From RCIO01 sp040880025 (GTDB lineage: Bacteria; Pseudomonadota; Alphaproteobacteria; Rhizobiales; Rhizobiaceae), in NCBI GenBank assembly GCA_040880025.1, contig JBBDJD010000011.1, positions 1 through 64,000 on the forward strand: a stretch of 64,000 bases of DNA. The letters are read 5' to 3'. The notes under the pieces were generated by a model. That model saw only the letters and a program-made list of their open reading frames with translations, was not told the DNA's origin and did no database searches. The position numbers and the translations under genes were made by a program. Positions within the stretch are counted from its first letter, which is position 1; each line of letters opens with the position of its first letter. This document shows positions 1-7,840 of this stretch, in pieces.

Positions 1-233
1 GCTATTACGTGGTCTGGTCGGTGACGCCGGCGCTGCACACGCCGCTGATGTCGGTCACCAACGCCATCTCGTCGGTCATCGTCGTCGGCGCGCTGCTGGC
101 CGTCGGCATCTCGGCTTCGGGGCTGGCGACCGGCTTCGGCTTCGTCGCGCTGGTGCTTGCCTCGGTCAACATTTTCGGCGGCTTCCTCGTCACCCAGCGC
201 ATGCTCGCCATGTACAAGAAAAAAGACAAGTGA
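1..233 (+). CDS. pntAB: NAD(P) transhydrogenase subunit alpha part 2, C-terminal end (partial)
   Basis: This is the 3' end of a gene that begins before the window; the frame is open to the left edge, with codons starting at base 3. The product is the membrane part of the alpha subunit of proton-translocating NAD(P) transhydrogenase, which uses the proton gradient to move hydride from NADH to NADP+. The visible residues YYVVWSVTPALHTPLMSVTN are a signature of this domain. They are followed by two hydrophobic helices and a short Lys-rich tail. The beta subunit follows after 8 bases, the usual order for the three-gene alphaproteobacterial form. A GTG at base 9 could be mistaken for a start, but homologous sequence continues upstream of it. 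Confidence 0.93.
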   Translation, partial: YYVVWSVTPALHTPLMSVTNAISSVIVVGALLAVGISASGLATGFGFVALVLASVNIFGGFLVTQRMLAMYKKKDK

Positions 234-241
234 GGCGCTAG

Positions 242-1639
242 ATGTCCGTGAACCTCGCTTCCTTTCTCTATCTCGTCTCGGGCGTCCTGTTCATCATGGC
301 GCTCAGGGGGCTGTCGCACCCCACCACCAGCCGTCAGGGCAATCTCTACGGCATGGTCGGCATGGCGATTGCGATCGTCACCACGCTGCTTCTGGCGACG
401 CCGTCCTTCGGCGGGCTGGTGATGATCGTGGCCGGCATCGCGATTGGCGGCACGGTCGGCGCGGTGACCGCGCGGCGTATCGCCATGACCGCGATGCCGC
501 AGCTTGTCGCAGCCTTTCACTCGCTGGTCGGTCTCGCCGCCGTCATGGTGGCGGCGGCCGCGATGTACGCGCCAGAGAGCTTCGGCATCGGCACTGTGGA
601 CGACATTCATACCCAGGCGCTGATCGAGATGAGCATCGGCGTCGCCATCGGCGCGATCACCTTCACCGGCTCCATCATCGCCTTCCTCAAGCTCGACGGG
701 CGCATGTCGGGCAAGCCGATCATGCTGCCGGGCCGGCATGTGGTGAATGCCGGGCTGGCAATCGCACTGGTCGTTCTCGTCGCGCTTCTGGTGACGACGG
801 AGAGCACCGCGGTTTTCTGGCTTATCGTGTTGGCCGCGCTGGTGCTCGGTGTCCTCATCATTATCCCGATCGGCGGCGCCGACATGCCGGTGGTGGTGTC
901 GATGCTCAACTCCTATTCGGGCTGGGCGGCGGCCGGCATCGGCTTCACGCTGGGCAATCTGGCGCTGATCATCACAGGCGCGCTGGTCGGCTCGTCGGGC
1001 GCGATCCTGTCCTACATCATGTGCAAGGGCATGAACCGCTCCTTCATCTCGGTCATTCTCGGCGGCTTCGGCGGCGAGACGGTCGCGGTTGCCGATGACG
1101 GCATAGAGCGCCCGGTGAAGCGGGGCTCCGCCGACGACGCGGCCTATCTGATGGCCAACGCCCAGAAAGTCATCATCGTGCCGGGCTACGGCATGGCGGT
1201 CGCGCAGGCCCAGCACGCGCTGCGCGAACTGGCCGACAAGCTCAAGGCGGCCGGCGTCGAGGTCAAATACGCCATTCACCCTGTGGCGGGCCGCATGCCC
1301 GGCCACATGAACGTTCTCCTTGCCGAGGCCAACGTGCCTTACGACGAGGTGTTCGAGCTCGAGGACATCAATTCTGAGTTCGCGCAGGCAGACGTGGCCT
1401 ACGTCATTGGCGCCAACGATGTGACCAACCCAGCCGCGCGTGACGACAAGACGTCGCCGATCTTCGGAATGCCGATCCTCGACGTCGACAAGGCGCGCAC
1501 CTGCCTGTTCGTCAAGCGCTCGCTCGGCTCCGGCTATGCCGGCATCGACAACACGCTGTTCTACAAGGACGGCACGATGATGCTGCTCGGCGACGCCAAG
1601 AAGATGACGGAAGACATCGTCAAGGCGATGGGACACTAG
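242..1639 (+). CDS. pntB: NAD(P) transhydrogenase subunit beta
   Basis: The 465-residue protein is the beta subunit of the membrane transhydrogenase, carrying the rest of the proton channel and the NADP(H)-binding domain III. About the first 270 residues form a series of hydrophobic helices. The soluble domain begins near residue 310 with the nucleotide-binding motif PGYGMAVAQAQ, followed by RMPGHMNVLLAEA, GANDVTNPAA and KRSLGSGYAGIDN, all typical of PntB. Its length is normal for the family. It starts 8 bases after the alpha subunit and is surely co-transcribed with it. The enzyme supplies NADPH for biosynthesis and redox defence. Confidence 0.97.
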   Translation: MSVNLASFLYLVSGVLFIMALRGLSHPTTSRQGNLYGMVGMAIAIVTTLLLATPSFGGLVMIVAGIAIGGTVGAVTARRIAMTAMPQLVAAFHSLVGLAAVMVAAAAMYAPESFGIGTVDDIHTQALIEMSIGVAIGAITFTGSIIAFLKLDGRMSGKPIMLPGRHVVNAGLAIALVVLVALLVTTESTAVFWLIVLAALVLGVLIIIPIGGADMPVVVSMLNSYSGWAAAGIGFTLGNLALIITGALVGSSGAILSYIMCKGMNRSFISVILGGFGGETVAVADDGIERPVKRGSADDAAYLMANAQKVIIVPGYGMAVAQAQHALRELADKLKAAGVEVKYAIHPVAGRMPGHMNVLLAEANVPYDEVFELEDINSEFAQADVAYVIGANDVTNPAARDDKTSPIFGMPILDVDKARTCLFVKRSLGSGYAGIDNTLFYKDGTMMLLGDAKKMTEDIVKAMGH

Positions 1640-1681
1640 GTCGAGGGGTCCGCACCTGCGATTAAGAGGCGAAAGGAAGCT

Positions 1682-2320
1682 GTGACGCCTCGCTTGCCCC
1701 TACCTGCGCCCCGCAAGCTGCCGTGGGCACTGAAGCCTCTCTCCTCTGCGGACACGGCCCTGCGCTACGACCGGCGCGGCCGCATGGTCATGACGATAAC
1801 GCACCAGCTGCTGGCCGGTCTGACGCCGGAAATGGTCGCATGGTGGTTTCGCAACATCGGCGGCGAGATGGAGGTGGATGGCCGGTTTCTCAACCGCTAT
1901 CTGGTTTGGCATCCGCACGATCACATCCGGTGGGAACTGGCGAACAGCCTGCCGGACGGGCGCATCGGTGTCGGATCGCGGTTCCGCATCGTCGAAGCCT
2001 TCGGGGCCGATCCGCGCTTCTACCTCGATATCATCGATACGGTGATCAGGCTCGACGCAGGCGGCATCACGCTGGTGAACCGGGACATTGCCGGGATTGA
2101 GATTACCCGCCTGAACCACGATTTCATCGCCACCGAGGGCGGGACGCTCTATCGCTCGACACTCACCGTGGGGATCGGACTGCCGCTGCTTTGCCGCTTG
2201 GTCAATCCGCTCATTCATCGCTTCGTTTTCCCCGAGGCAATGGGCCGGGCCTGGCTTCGCCACAATGTCGAGGAAGTGGGCCTTCTGGAGCACATTATCC
2301 CGCGGCTCTATCCGGCTTGA
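1682..2320 (+). CDS. DAPG hydrolase (PhiG-domain) family protein
   Basis: The 212-residue protein starts at a GTG with a good upstream AAAGGAA. It carries the pattern of the DAPG-hydrolase/PhiG family: GLTPEMVAWWFRNI near residues 46-59, then the His-rich YLVWHPHDHI near residue 75, and a C-terminal HNVEEVGLLEHIIPRLY. Known family members cleave a carbon-carbon bond in acylated phloroglucinols using a metal bound by His and Glu residues. The substrate here is unknown. It follows pntB by 42 bases but has no obvious functional link to it. The family call is from remembered motifs, so the precise activity is not assigned. Confidence 0.68.
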   Translation: MTPRLPLPAPRKLPWALKPLSSADTALRYDRRGRMVMTITHQLLAGLTPEMVAWWFRNIGGEMEVDGRFLNRYLVWHPHDHIRWELANSLPDGRIGVGSRFRIVEAFGADPRFYLDIIDTVIRLDAGGITLVNRDIAGIEITRLNHDFIATEGGTLYRSTLTVGIGLPLLCRLVNPLIHRFVFPEAMGRAWLRHNVEEVGLLEHIIPRLYPA

Positions 2321-2466
2321 GCCGTAGCTTGCCGTTGAATCGACGATTAGAGGGCAGCACTTGCCTTGGTCGTTACATTGCGAAACTCTACCCTGTTTGC
2401 TGCGTGGGAAAAGCCGGCTGAGGGGGAACGCATGATTGCAGCATCTTGGCCAGCGCGACCGACCGC

Positions 2467-2589
2467 ATGACCAGCGCCGTCGCCCTGCCGATGTGGCTCG
2501 TCGTGCTGCTCGTCCTGTTCGCCGCGATCGGCGTCGTCGACCGGGTGTTCGCGCCGTCGGTGCGCCGCTCCAGATTGGTGTATCCTTGA
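2467..2589 (+). pseudogene. 5' remnant of a glycerol-3-phosphate acyltransferase paralogue
   Basis: A 40-codon frame starts at ATG 2467. Its first 33 residues closely match the first residues of the intact acyltransferase that starts at 3953: both share FAAIG, then VDRVFAPSVR, in the same positions. The nucleotide match is strong but not perfect, so this is a diverged paralogue and not a fresh duplication. After the shared SVR the sequence switches abruptly to unrelated codons and stops at 2587-2589. The promoter-like region of the toxin-antitoxin pair begins exactly there. The simplest reading is a paralogue truncated when the toxin-antitoxin cassette arrived or by a deletion. I could not find the missing 3' part between 3265 and 3952. 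Confidence 0.72.
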
Positions 2590-2591
2590 CT

Positions 2592-2610
2592 TGGACCATT
2601 GAGTGGTCCA
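2592..2610 (+). promoter_or_regulatory. 7-bp inverted repeat, likely autoregulatory operator of the toxin-antitoxin pair
   Basis: TGGACCA at 2592-2598 and its perfect reverse complement TGGTCCA at 2604-2610 are separated by 5 bases. They sit immediately before the antitoxin start at 2615 and directly after a TTGACT (2586-2591) that could serve as a -35 element; no convincing -10 is seen. Phd/VapB-type antitoxins usually bind such palindromes over their own promoter. The site assignment is by position and symmetry only. Confidence 0.6.
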
Positions 2611-2614
2611 TTTT

Positions 2615-2878
2615 ATGCGCGTGAACATATCTGTAAGCGACGCAAAGGCCCAACTGACCGATCTCGTCCGCCGCGCCGAGGCCGGCGAGGAGGTCGTGCT
2701 GACGCGGCATGGCCAGCCTACAGTCAAGTTGGTGGCGGTGAAGTCGAAGCCGACTGCGGCGGAGAAGCACGCGGTCATTGAAGAGATACGGCAGTTGGCT
2801 CGTATGAACCCGTCCCCGGGGCCCAGTGCGGCGCGAAGTGCAGATTTCCTATACGGCGATGACGGAATGCCTGGGTGA
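2615..2878 (+). CDS. Type II antitoxin, Phd/YefM family
   Basis: The 87-residue protein begins MRVNISVSDAKAQLTDLVRR, the classic start of Phd/YefM antitoxins, whose N-terminal domain dimerises and binds DNA. The next segment, AGEEVVLTRHGQPTVKLV, is also characteristic. The C-terminal third is the expected toxin-binding tail. ATG 2615 is preferred over the in-frame GTG at 2603 because the conserved domain starts there. It overlaps the downstream PIN toxin by 4 bases (GTGA), so the two are translationally coupled. The region looks less GC-rich by eye than its neighbours, which fits acquisition by transfer. Confidence 0.88.
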   Translation: MRVNISVSDAKAQLTDLVRRAEAGEEVVLTRHGQPTVKLVAVKSKPTAAEKHAVIEEIRQLARMNPSPGPSAARSADFLYGDDGMPG

Positions 2879-3264
2879 TCGTTGTCGACTCGTCCGCGCT
2901 GATCGCGATCGCACTTGACGAGCCCGCGGCTGATCAATGTCAGCAGGTAATCGAATCGGAAGAAGAGCTTGCCATTTCGGCGGCTACCTTGACCGAAGCT
3001 TTGATCGTCGCTGACCGCCGAGGTGTGCGAAGTCGAGTGGCAATGCTCGTTGCCGCCTCGTCTATGGAGATCGTCGAGGTTACGGCGGTAAGGGTCGAGC
3101 AAATCGCCGATGCCTACCGCCGCTGGGGCAAGGGCTTTCACCCCGCGTCGCTGAATTTCGGCGATTGCTTCGCCTACGCGCTTGCCGCCGAGCGCGCCTG
3201 CCCGCTGCTCTATGTCGGCAATGATTTCACGCAGACCGACATCGTCTCGGCGCGACCGGCCTAG
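2875..3264 (+). CDS. vapC: Type II toxin, VapC-like PIN-domain ribonuclease
   Basis: The 129-residue protein is a PIN-domain nuclease, predicted to cleave RNA when not held by its antitoxin. The acidic metal-binding residues are all present: D5 in VVDSSA, E41 in TLTEAL, D97 in NFGDCFAYA, and D117 and D122 in GNDFTQTD. The start is a GTG that overlaps the antitoxin stop. The toxin appears intact, so the module is probably functional. Antitoxin-toxin order and overlap are typical of vapBC-type operons, although the antitoxin here is of the Phd/YefM type. Confidence 0.9.
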   Translation: MIVVDSSALIAIALDEPAADQCQQVIESEEELAISAATLTEALIVADRRGVRSRVAMLVAASSMEIVEVTAVRVEQIADAYRRWGKGFHPASLNFGDCFAYALAAERACPLLYVGNDFTQTDIVSARPA

Positions 3265-3381
3265 CGTCGGCACGAATTCGCCGCGTTCACGCTATCTGGC
3301 CGAAAAAAGTCCGAGCCGAAAAAAAGCCCGAATTTCTATCCTCCCCCTTAGCACCCGCCGTAAAATGCCAGGTCGCGGGTG

Positions 3382-3843
3382 ATGGAGACGGAGATGGACT
3401 GGGACGTGAAGAGGGATGGAAGGGCGCTGCAGCGGATCGTGGCGCTGCTCCTTGCGCTGGCGGACATCGCCGAGCGCACGGCCGCCATGCCGTTCGCCCG
3501 GCGCGCCGTCATTCTTGCGATCCTGTGGCATGCCGAAGCCGTTGCCTGGGCGTTCGCGCTTGGGATCCCCTGCGTTTCGACTGCCTCCGGGCGAGACCAC
3601 CGCCAGCTACAGAACGCGACCCTGCCCGGCATCCCTGCTGGCGGCCTTGACGGTCCCGCCGACGCGGTCCGTATGGCCTCCGGTCTGCGGATGCTCGCCC
3701 TGCTCTTCGCCGGCTGGGCGACCGAATCCCTTTCGTCGGCGGCCGTGGAGTCGCCTGTGCGCCGCGCCATTTCCCTGATGCGCCCCGGTTCAGGCGGAAG
3801 CTGGCGAGGCCCGGCGCCGCTGCCGGCTCCCGACACTTCGTGA
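3382..3843 (+). CDS. Hypothetical protein with possible membrane segments
   Basis: This is a 153-residue frame with biased third positions, starting at ATG 3382 (an in-frame GTG lies just before it at 3379). I do not recognise a family with certainty. The N-terminus MDWDVKRDGRALQRIVALLLALADIAER followed by a second amphipathic or hydrophobic stretch (AVILAILWHAEAVAWAFALG) suggests membrane association. A third apolar segment lies around residues 95-120. The C-terminus is rich in Pro, Ser and Gly. It lies between the toxin-antitoxin pair and the acyltransferase. It is probably real, but no function is assigned. Confidence 0.55.
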   Translation: METEMDWDVKRDGRALQRIVALLLALADIAERTAAMPFARRAVILAILWHAEAVAWAFALGIPCVSTASGRDHRQLQNATLPGIPAGGLDGPADAVRMASGLRMLALLFAGWATESLSSAAVESPVRRAISLMRPGSGGSWRGPAPLPAPDTS

Positions 3844-3952
3844 ACTCCGATTCGAGCCACACACTGCTGCCAGCCGTTCTGTCGCCGGGATTGCATTCCG
3901 GCCGGCATTGCACCAGCCTGTCCGCTGAAACGAAATAGGGGAGAGCGGTCGC

Positions 3953-5365
3953 ATGACCTCTCCAGTCACGCTGCCGTTCTGGATCGTCCTGATCCTGATC
4001 GTCTTCGCCGCGATCGGCATCGTCGACCGCGTGTTCGCGCCGTCGGTGCGCTGGTTCTTCCGCCGCCGCTTCAACCAGGCAATCGACGAGCTGAACCAGC
4101 GGCTCGACATGCGCATCCAGCCGTTCCGGCTGACGCGGCGCCAGACCCACATCGACAGGCTGATCTACGATCCCAAGGTGGTGGAAGCAGTCGAGGCCGA
4201 GGCCACCGCGTCGGGCACGCCGCGCGCCGTGGTGATGAAGCGGGCCGAGCGATATGCGCGCGAGATCGTGCCGTCCTTTTCGGTCAACACCTATTTCGGC
4301 TTCGGCACCCGCGCCGCGCGCTGGCTGTCGGAGTTCGTCTACCGCGTGCGGCTGGGATACTCCGACGACGAGGCGCTGAAAGCGATCGACCCGCAATCGA
4401 CGGTGGTCTTCGTCATGAACCACCGCTCCAACATGGACTATGTTCTGGTCACCTACATGGCGTCGAACCGCGCCTCGCTGTCCTACGCCGTTGGCGAATG
4501 GGCGCGCGTGTGGCTGCTGCAGAACCTCATCCGCTCCATGGGAGCCTATTTCATCCGCCGCGATTCCGGCGACGAACTCTACCGCAAGGTGCTTGGCCGC
4601 TACGTGACGATGGCGACCCGCGAGGGCGTCACCCAGGCGATGTTTCCCGAAGGCGGTCTGACGCGCGACGGGCTTATGCGTGAGCCGCGGCTCGGCCTTT
4701 TGAGCTACATGGTTGCCGGTTTCGATCCCAAATCTTCGCGCGACGTCGTGTTCGTGCCCGTCGGGCTCAACTACGACCGGGTGATCGAGGATCGCGTGCT
4801 GACGGGCAAGGCTGAAAGGGAAGTCTCGGGCCGCGACTTCCGCGTGCGCACGGGCGCGGTTTTCGGCTTCCTGTGGAATCTGATCAAGCTGCGATGGCAG
4901 GGTCGGCTTTACCGGTTCGGATATGCCTGCGTGAGCTTCGGAAAACCGGTTTCGCTGGCCGCGTGGCAAAAGCGCAGGAAGGTCGATTTCGGCACGTCCG
5001 ACCGCGAGCGGCTGTTCGCCGGCGTGCAGAAGCTCGGCGACGACCTGGTCGAGGCGATCGGCGCCATCGTGCCCGCACTGCCGGTAGCGCTGGCCTCGCA
5101 TGTGTTTCTGGAAAGCGGCGAGCGCTGGATGAGCGAGTTCGAGCTCAAATCCGCGGTGTTCGGGTTGATCAAGCGGCTGGAAGCCGATGGCGCGCATGTG
5201 CACATTCCGCGTTCGGACCGTGACTATGCCGTCAGCGCGGGGCTGCGGATGCTCACCCTGCGCCATATGGTCGTGGTCAATGATGAATGGCTCTACCGGG
5301 CCAATCCCGACGAGAAACTGCTTCTCAGCTACTACGCCAATTCGATCGCGCATCTGTTGAAATAG
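3953..5365 (+). CDS. Glycerol-3-phosphate / 1-acyl-glycerol-3-phosphate acyltransferase family protein
   Basis: The 470-residue protein has an N-terminal membrane anchor (residues 5-26) followed by a PlsB/PlsC-type acyltransferase domain. The catalytic H-x4-D motif is HRSNMD at residues 157-162. The substrate-binding block FPEGGLTRDG starts at residue 231. Members transfer a fatty acyl group to glycerol phosphate or lysophosphatidate in phospholipid synthesis. The protein is shorter than E. coli PlsB and longer than PlsC, as is common for this alphaproteobacterial group. A truncated paralogue of its 5' end lies 1.5 kb upstream. The next gene, a membrane hydrolase, follows by 71 bases on the same strand. 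Confidence 0.88.
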   Translation: MTSPVTLPFWIVLILIVFAAIGIVDRVFAPSVRWFFRRRFNQAIDELNQRLDMRIQPFRLTRRQTHIDRLIYDPKVVEAVEAEATASGTPRAVVMKRAERYAREIVPSFSVNTYFGFGTRAARWLSEFVYRVRLGYSDDEALKAIDPQSTVVFVMNHRSNMDYVLVTYMASNRASLSYAVGEWARVWLLQNLIRSMGAYFIRRDSGDELYRKVLGRYVTMATREGVTQAMFPEGGLTRDGLMREPRLGLLSYMVAGFDPKSSRDVVFVPVGLNYDRVIEDRVLTGKAEREVSGRDFRVRTGAVFGFLWNLIKLRWQGRLYRFGYACVSFGKPVSLAAWQKRRKVDFGTSDRERLFAGVQKLGDDLVEAIGAIVPALPVALASHVFLESGERWMSEFELKSAVFGLIKRLEADGAHVHIPRSDRDYAVSAGLRMLTLRHMVVVNDEWLYRANPDEKLLLSYYANSIAHLLK

Positions 5366-5436
5366 CCGCTTACGCGATCGCTCCATTTCGATGCAGGCTT
5401 ACGTTGAGTAAAGTCGGTCAGGCGGAGGGAAACGTG

Positions 5437-7197
5437 ATGGCTCGAATCAGGACGCCGCAGCGGCGCCGAATGGTGCGCTCCGAAGACGTTTCGACGGTGA
5501 CGACGCCGCAGGCAGGCACCGCGCAGGCGGCCACCGAAGACCGGCAGGCGGTCGTGATCGTCCACGGAATGGGCGAGCAGCGCCCGCTTGAGACGCTGCG
5601 CGGGTTCGTCGAGGCGGTATGGGGCGGCACGCCGACACCCGGACATGAGCCCTCGGACAGCGATGTCTGGCTGGTGCCCGACAATCGCGCCGGCCTGACC
5701 GAGCTTGCCCGCATAACGACGCGCAAGGTCGAGGGGGTCCGCACCGATTTCTACGAGCTCTACTGGTCGGATCTGCTGGTCGGCAACACGCTGACCCAGC
5801 TCAGGGCATGGGTCCGAGGCCTCTTGTGGCGCTGGCCGCATCAGGTGCCGCGCGAGTCGGCGTCGCTGTGGATCAGCCTGTGGATCATCGTGATAATTGT
5901 GCTTTTCCTGGCCGCGCTTGCGGGATTCAACGGATCATGGGGCAATATCTGGAGCCTGGTGACCGAGGGCGAGCCCGTGCTCGATCTGTGGGCGGCGGGC
6001 GCCAGCGTTGTCCTGTGGGGTATCCTGTTCTATGCGCTCTCCCACAAGCTGCGTTCCGATTTCAAACGGCGCAAATACGCCGAGGAAACGTTGCCGGGCA
6101 TCTGGGCGACGATCTCACCGGCAAAGGCTTCAGTCAGTTACCAGCATTCCATAGCCGTCGCATTTCTGGTGCCAGTGATCGTCGCGTTGGCGGCGTATTT
6201 CTATTTTCCATGGATGCTTCTCGTTGATGCCACCGCTCTTCCCTTGATCCTCGCCGCGGCAATCGCTTTCGTATTGGGTGCCTGGGTCGTGCCCGTGTTC
6301 GGCGATGTCGCGCGCTATGTGCGCACGTCGCCCGATGCGGTATCGGCCCGCGCGGCCATCCGCGATCGCGGCGTCGAACTTTTGCGCGCCCTGCATGGTC
6401 CGGCGGAGGGCGATTTCACCACGCAATACGATCACGGCAAGCTGAGCTCCTACAATCGCATTGTCGTCGTTGGCCACAGTCTGGGATCGATCATCGCATA
6501 TGACGTATTGAGGCTGTTCTGGGAGGAGCGCGGTCCGACCCGCCTCAATCCCGCTTCCCACGATGAAATGAAGGCGCTGGCGGCTGTCGACGCCTATTGC
6601 CGCAAACACATACACAACCCTGAAGCGCTGAAAACAAAGGACTTCCGTGACCTTCAGGAGAAGGCATCCGCCAAGCTTGCGGAAAGGCAGAAGAACTGGC
6701 GCGTGACGGATTTAGTGACCGTCGGTTCGCCACTCACGCATGCCGAATTTCTGATTTCGCGCGATCGGGCGCTGTTCGAGCACCGGAAGGCCGAGCGGCT
6801 TTTCCCCACCTGCCCTCCAATGATGGAGCCGGGCAAGACGCCGTCTTTTCTGTACAAGCCCGAGGGCAGCGACCAGAGCTTCGCCCACCACGCAGCGATG
6901 TTTTCCACGATGCGCTGGACGAACATCTACAACCCGAGCCGGCTCATTCTTCTGGGCGATTTCATCAGCGGTCCATGCCGGCCGAATTTCGGACCGGGCA
7001 TCATCGATTGCGCCGTGAACATCAGGAAGGGCGGCCTGCTCAGCCGGCTTGTCACGCATGCCGACTATTGGAATGCCGAAGCCAGTGGTTACGCTTCGGA
7101 CAAGGACGGTGAAAAACTCGACATTCCCAACCTGTCGAAAGACCACCAGGCGCATTTGACGCTGCTTAAAAAGGCGCTGGCACTGCGGTCTCCATAG
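5437..7197 (+). CDS. Membrane-associated alpha/beta-hydrolase (lipase-like)
   Basis: The 586-residue protein starts at ATG 5437 with GGAGGGAAAC upstream; longer in-frame extensions lack a ribosome-binding site. It has an alpha/beta-hydrolase start, VIVHGMGEQRP, with the oxyanion-type His at residue 43. The nucleophile elbow GHSLG has its Ser near residue 348. Between these two halves lie about four hydrophobic helices (roughly residues 140-300), so the fold is split by a membrane domain. It follows the acyltransferase on the same strand, which suggests a role in lipid turnover or remodelling. The substrate is unknown; an esterase or lipase is the best guess. Confidence 0.72.
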   Translation: MARIRTPQRRRMVRSEDVSTVTTPQAGTAQAATEDRQAVVIVHGMGEQRPLETLRGFVEAVWGGTPTPGHEPSDSDVWLVPDNRAGLTELARITTRKVEGVRTDFYELYWSDLLVGNTLTQLRAWVRGLLWRWPHQVPRESASLWISLWIIVIIVLFLAALAGFNGSWGNIWSLVTEGEPVLDLWAAGASVVLWGILFYALSHKLRSDFKRRKYAEETLPGIWATISPAKASVSYQHSIAVAFLVPVIVALAAYFYFPWMLLVDATALPLILAAAIAFVLGAWVVPVFGDVARYVRTSPDAVSARAAIRDRGVELLRALHGPAEGDFTTQYDHGKLSSYNRIVVVGHSLGSIIAYDVLRLFWEERGPTRLNPASHDEMKALAAVDAYCRKHIHNPEALKTKDFRDLQEKASAKLAERQKNWRVTDLVTVGSPLTHAEFLISRDRALFEHRKAERLFPTCPPMMEPGKTPSFLYKPEGSDQSFAHHAAMFSTMRWTNIYNPSRLILLGDFISGPCRPNFGPGIIDCAVNIRKGGLLSRLVTHADYWNAEASGYASDKDGEKLDIPNLSKDHQAHLTLLKKALALRSP

Positions 7198-7214
7198 GCG
7201 TCGTCGCTGAATAG

Positions 7215-7251
7215 AAAAAGGCTGCGCCGGCAGGGGAGACGGCACAGCCTT
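7215..7251 (-). terminator. Rho-independent terminator of the DUF992 gene
   Basis: On the minus strand a 12-bp stem with one G-T wobble (7240-7251 with 7218-7229) and a 10-base loop is followed by a run of five T residues. It lies 27 bases past the stop of the minus-strand DUF992 gene, in the gap where that gene converges with the hydrolase. Confidence 0.85.
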
Positions 7252-7277
7252 CTGGAGGTCGTACAGGGTGATGATGC

Positions 7278-7775
7278 TTAGTTCACCGCGACCAGTTCGA
7301 AGCTGGTCACGCCGAGCGCGATGTTGACGCCGGTCTGACCCTGGATGCTCACCGGCTGCAATGCGAATGAATCGCTGTCGCCGCCGACCAGCACGTTGGC
7401 GCCGCCGCCGACCACTGCGGAGGCCTCGGCGCCCGCGCCGACATAGGTGCCCTCAAGTGCGGCGGCCGAGAGTTCGGCGCCCGTCGGAGCGAGAACCACC
7501 CATTCCATGATCGTGGCGCCGGTGACGCCGACGTCCAGGCCGAATTTCTTCACCGTGCCGACAAATCGTTGCTCGGGACGCCCGTCGGCCGAGCTGAACG
7601 TGCATGTCATGTCTTTGGACGAGCCGACAATGAAGCCGACGCCGCCTTCAATGTTGCATTCAAGCAGGCCGAACTCGGTGCGCTGTTCGCGCTGGTCCGT
7701 TTCGGCTGCGATGGCGGTAAGGGGCAGTGCGGCCATTGGTAGGGCGGCAACGGCTGCCAGGACGGACTTGCGCAT
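7278..7775 (-). CDS. DUF992 domain-containing exported protein
   Basis: The 165-residue protein begins with a signal peptide (MRKSVLAAVAALPMAALPL, cleavage probably after AIA). The mature part shows the DUF992 pattern: GLLECNIEGGVGFIVGSSKDMTCTF, then GTVKKFGLDVGVTG, then LVGG..DSFALQPVSIQGQTG near the C-terminus. Two Cys residues in the first block may form a disulfide in the periplasm. The family is widespread in rhizobia, but its role is unknown. The gene is monocistronic, with its own terminator. Confidence 0.87.
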   Translation of the reverse strand: MRKSVLAAVAALPMAALPLTAIAAETDQREQRTEFGLLECNIEGGVGFIVGSSKDMTCTFSSADGRPEQRFVGTVKKFGLDVGVTGATIMEWVVLAPTGAELSAAALEGTYVGAGAEASAVVGGGANVLVGGDSDSFALQPVSIQGQTGVNIALGVTSFELVAVN

Positions 7776-7840
7776 TTCAGGCTCCTTGCTGGATTATTCG
7801 CTTCTGCAGGTCATAACCCCCGAGAAGCCGCAAGGTTCCT

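Noticed and set aside
5..1636. A 543-codon open frame on the minus strand across the pntB gene
   Set aside because: It is a His/Arg/Asp-rich mirror of a GC-rich gene; pntB in the plus strand has clear family motifs throughout.
3509..5386. A 625-codon minus-strand frame opposite the acyltransferase
   Set aside because: The composition is that of antisense to GC-rich coding DNA, with no family motif; the plus strand has H-x4-D and FPEGG motifs.
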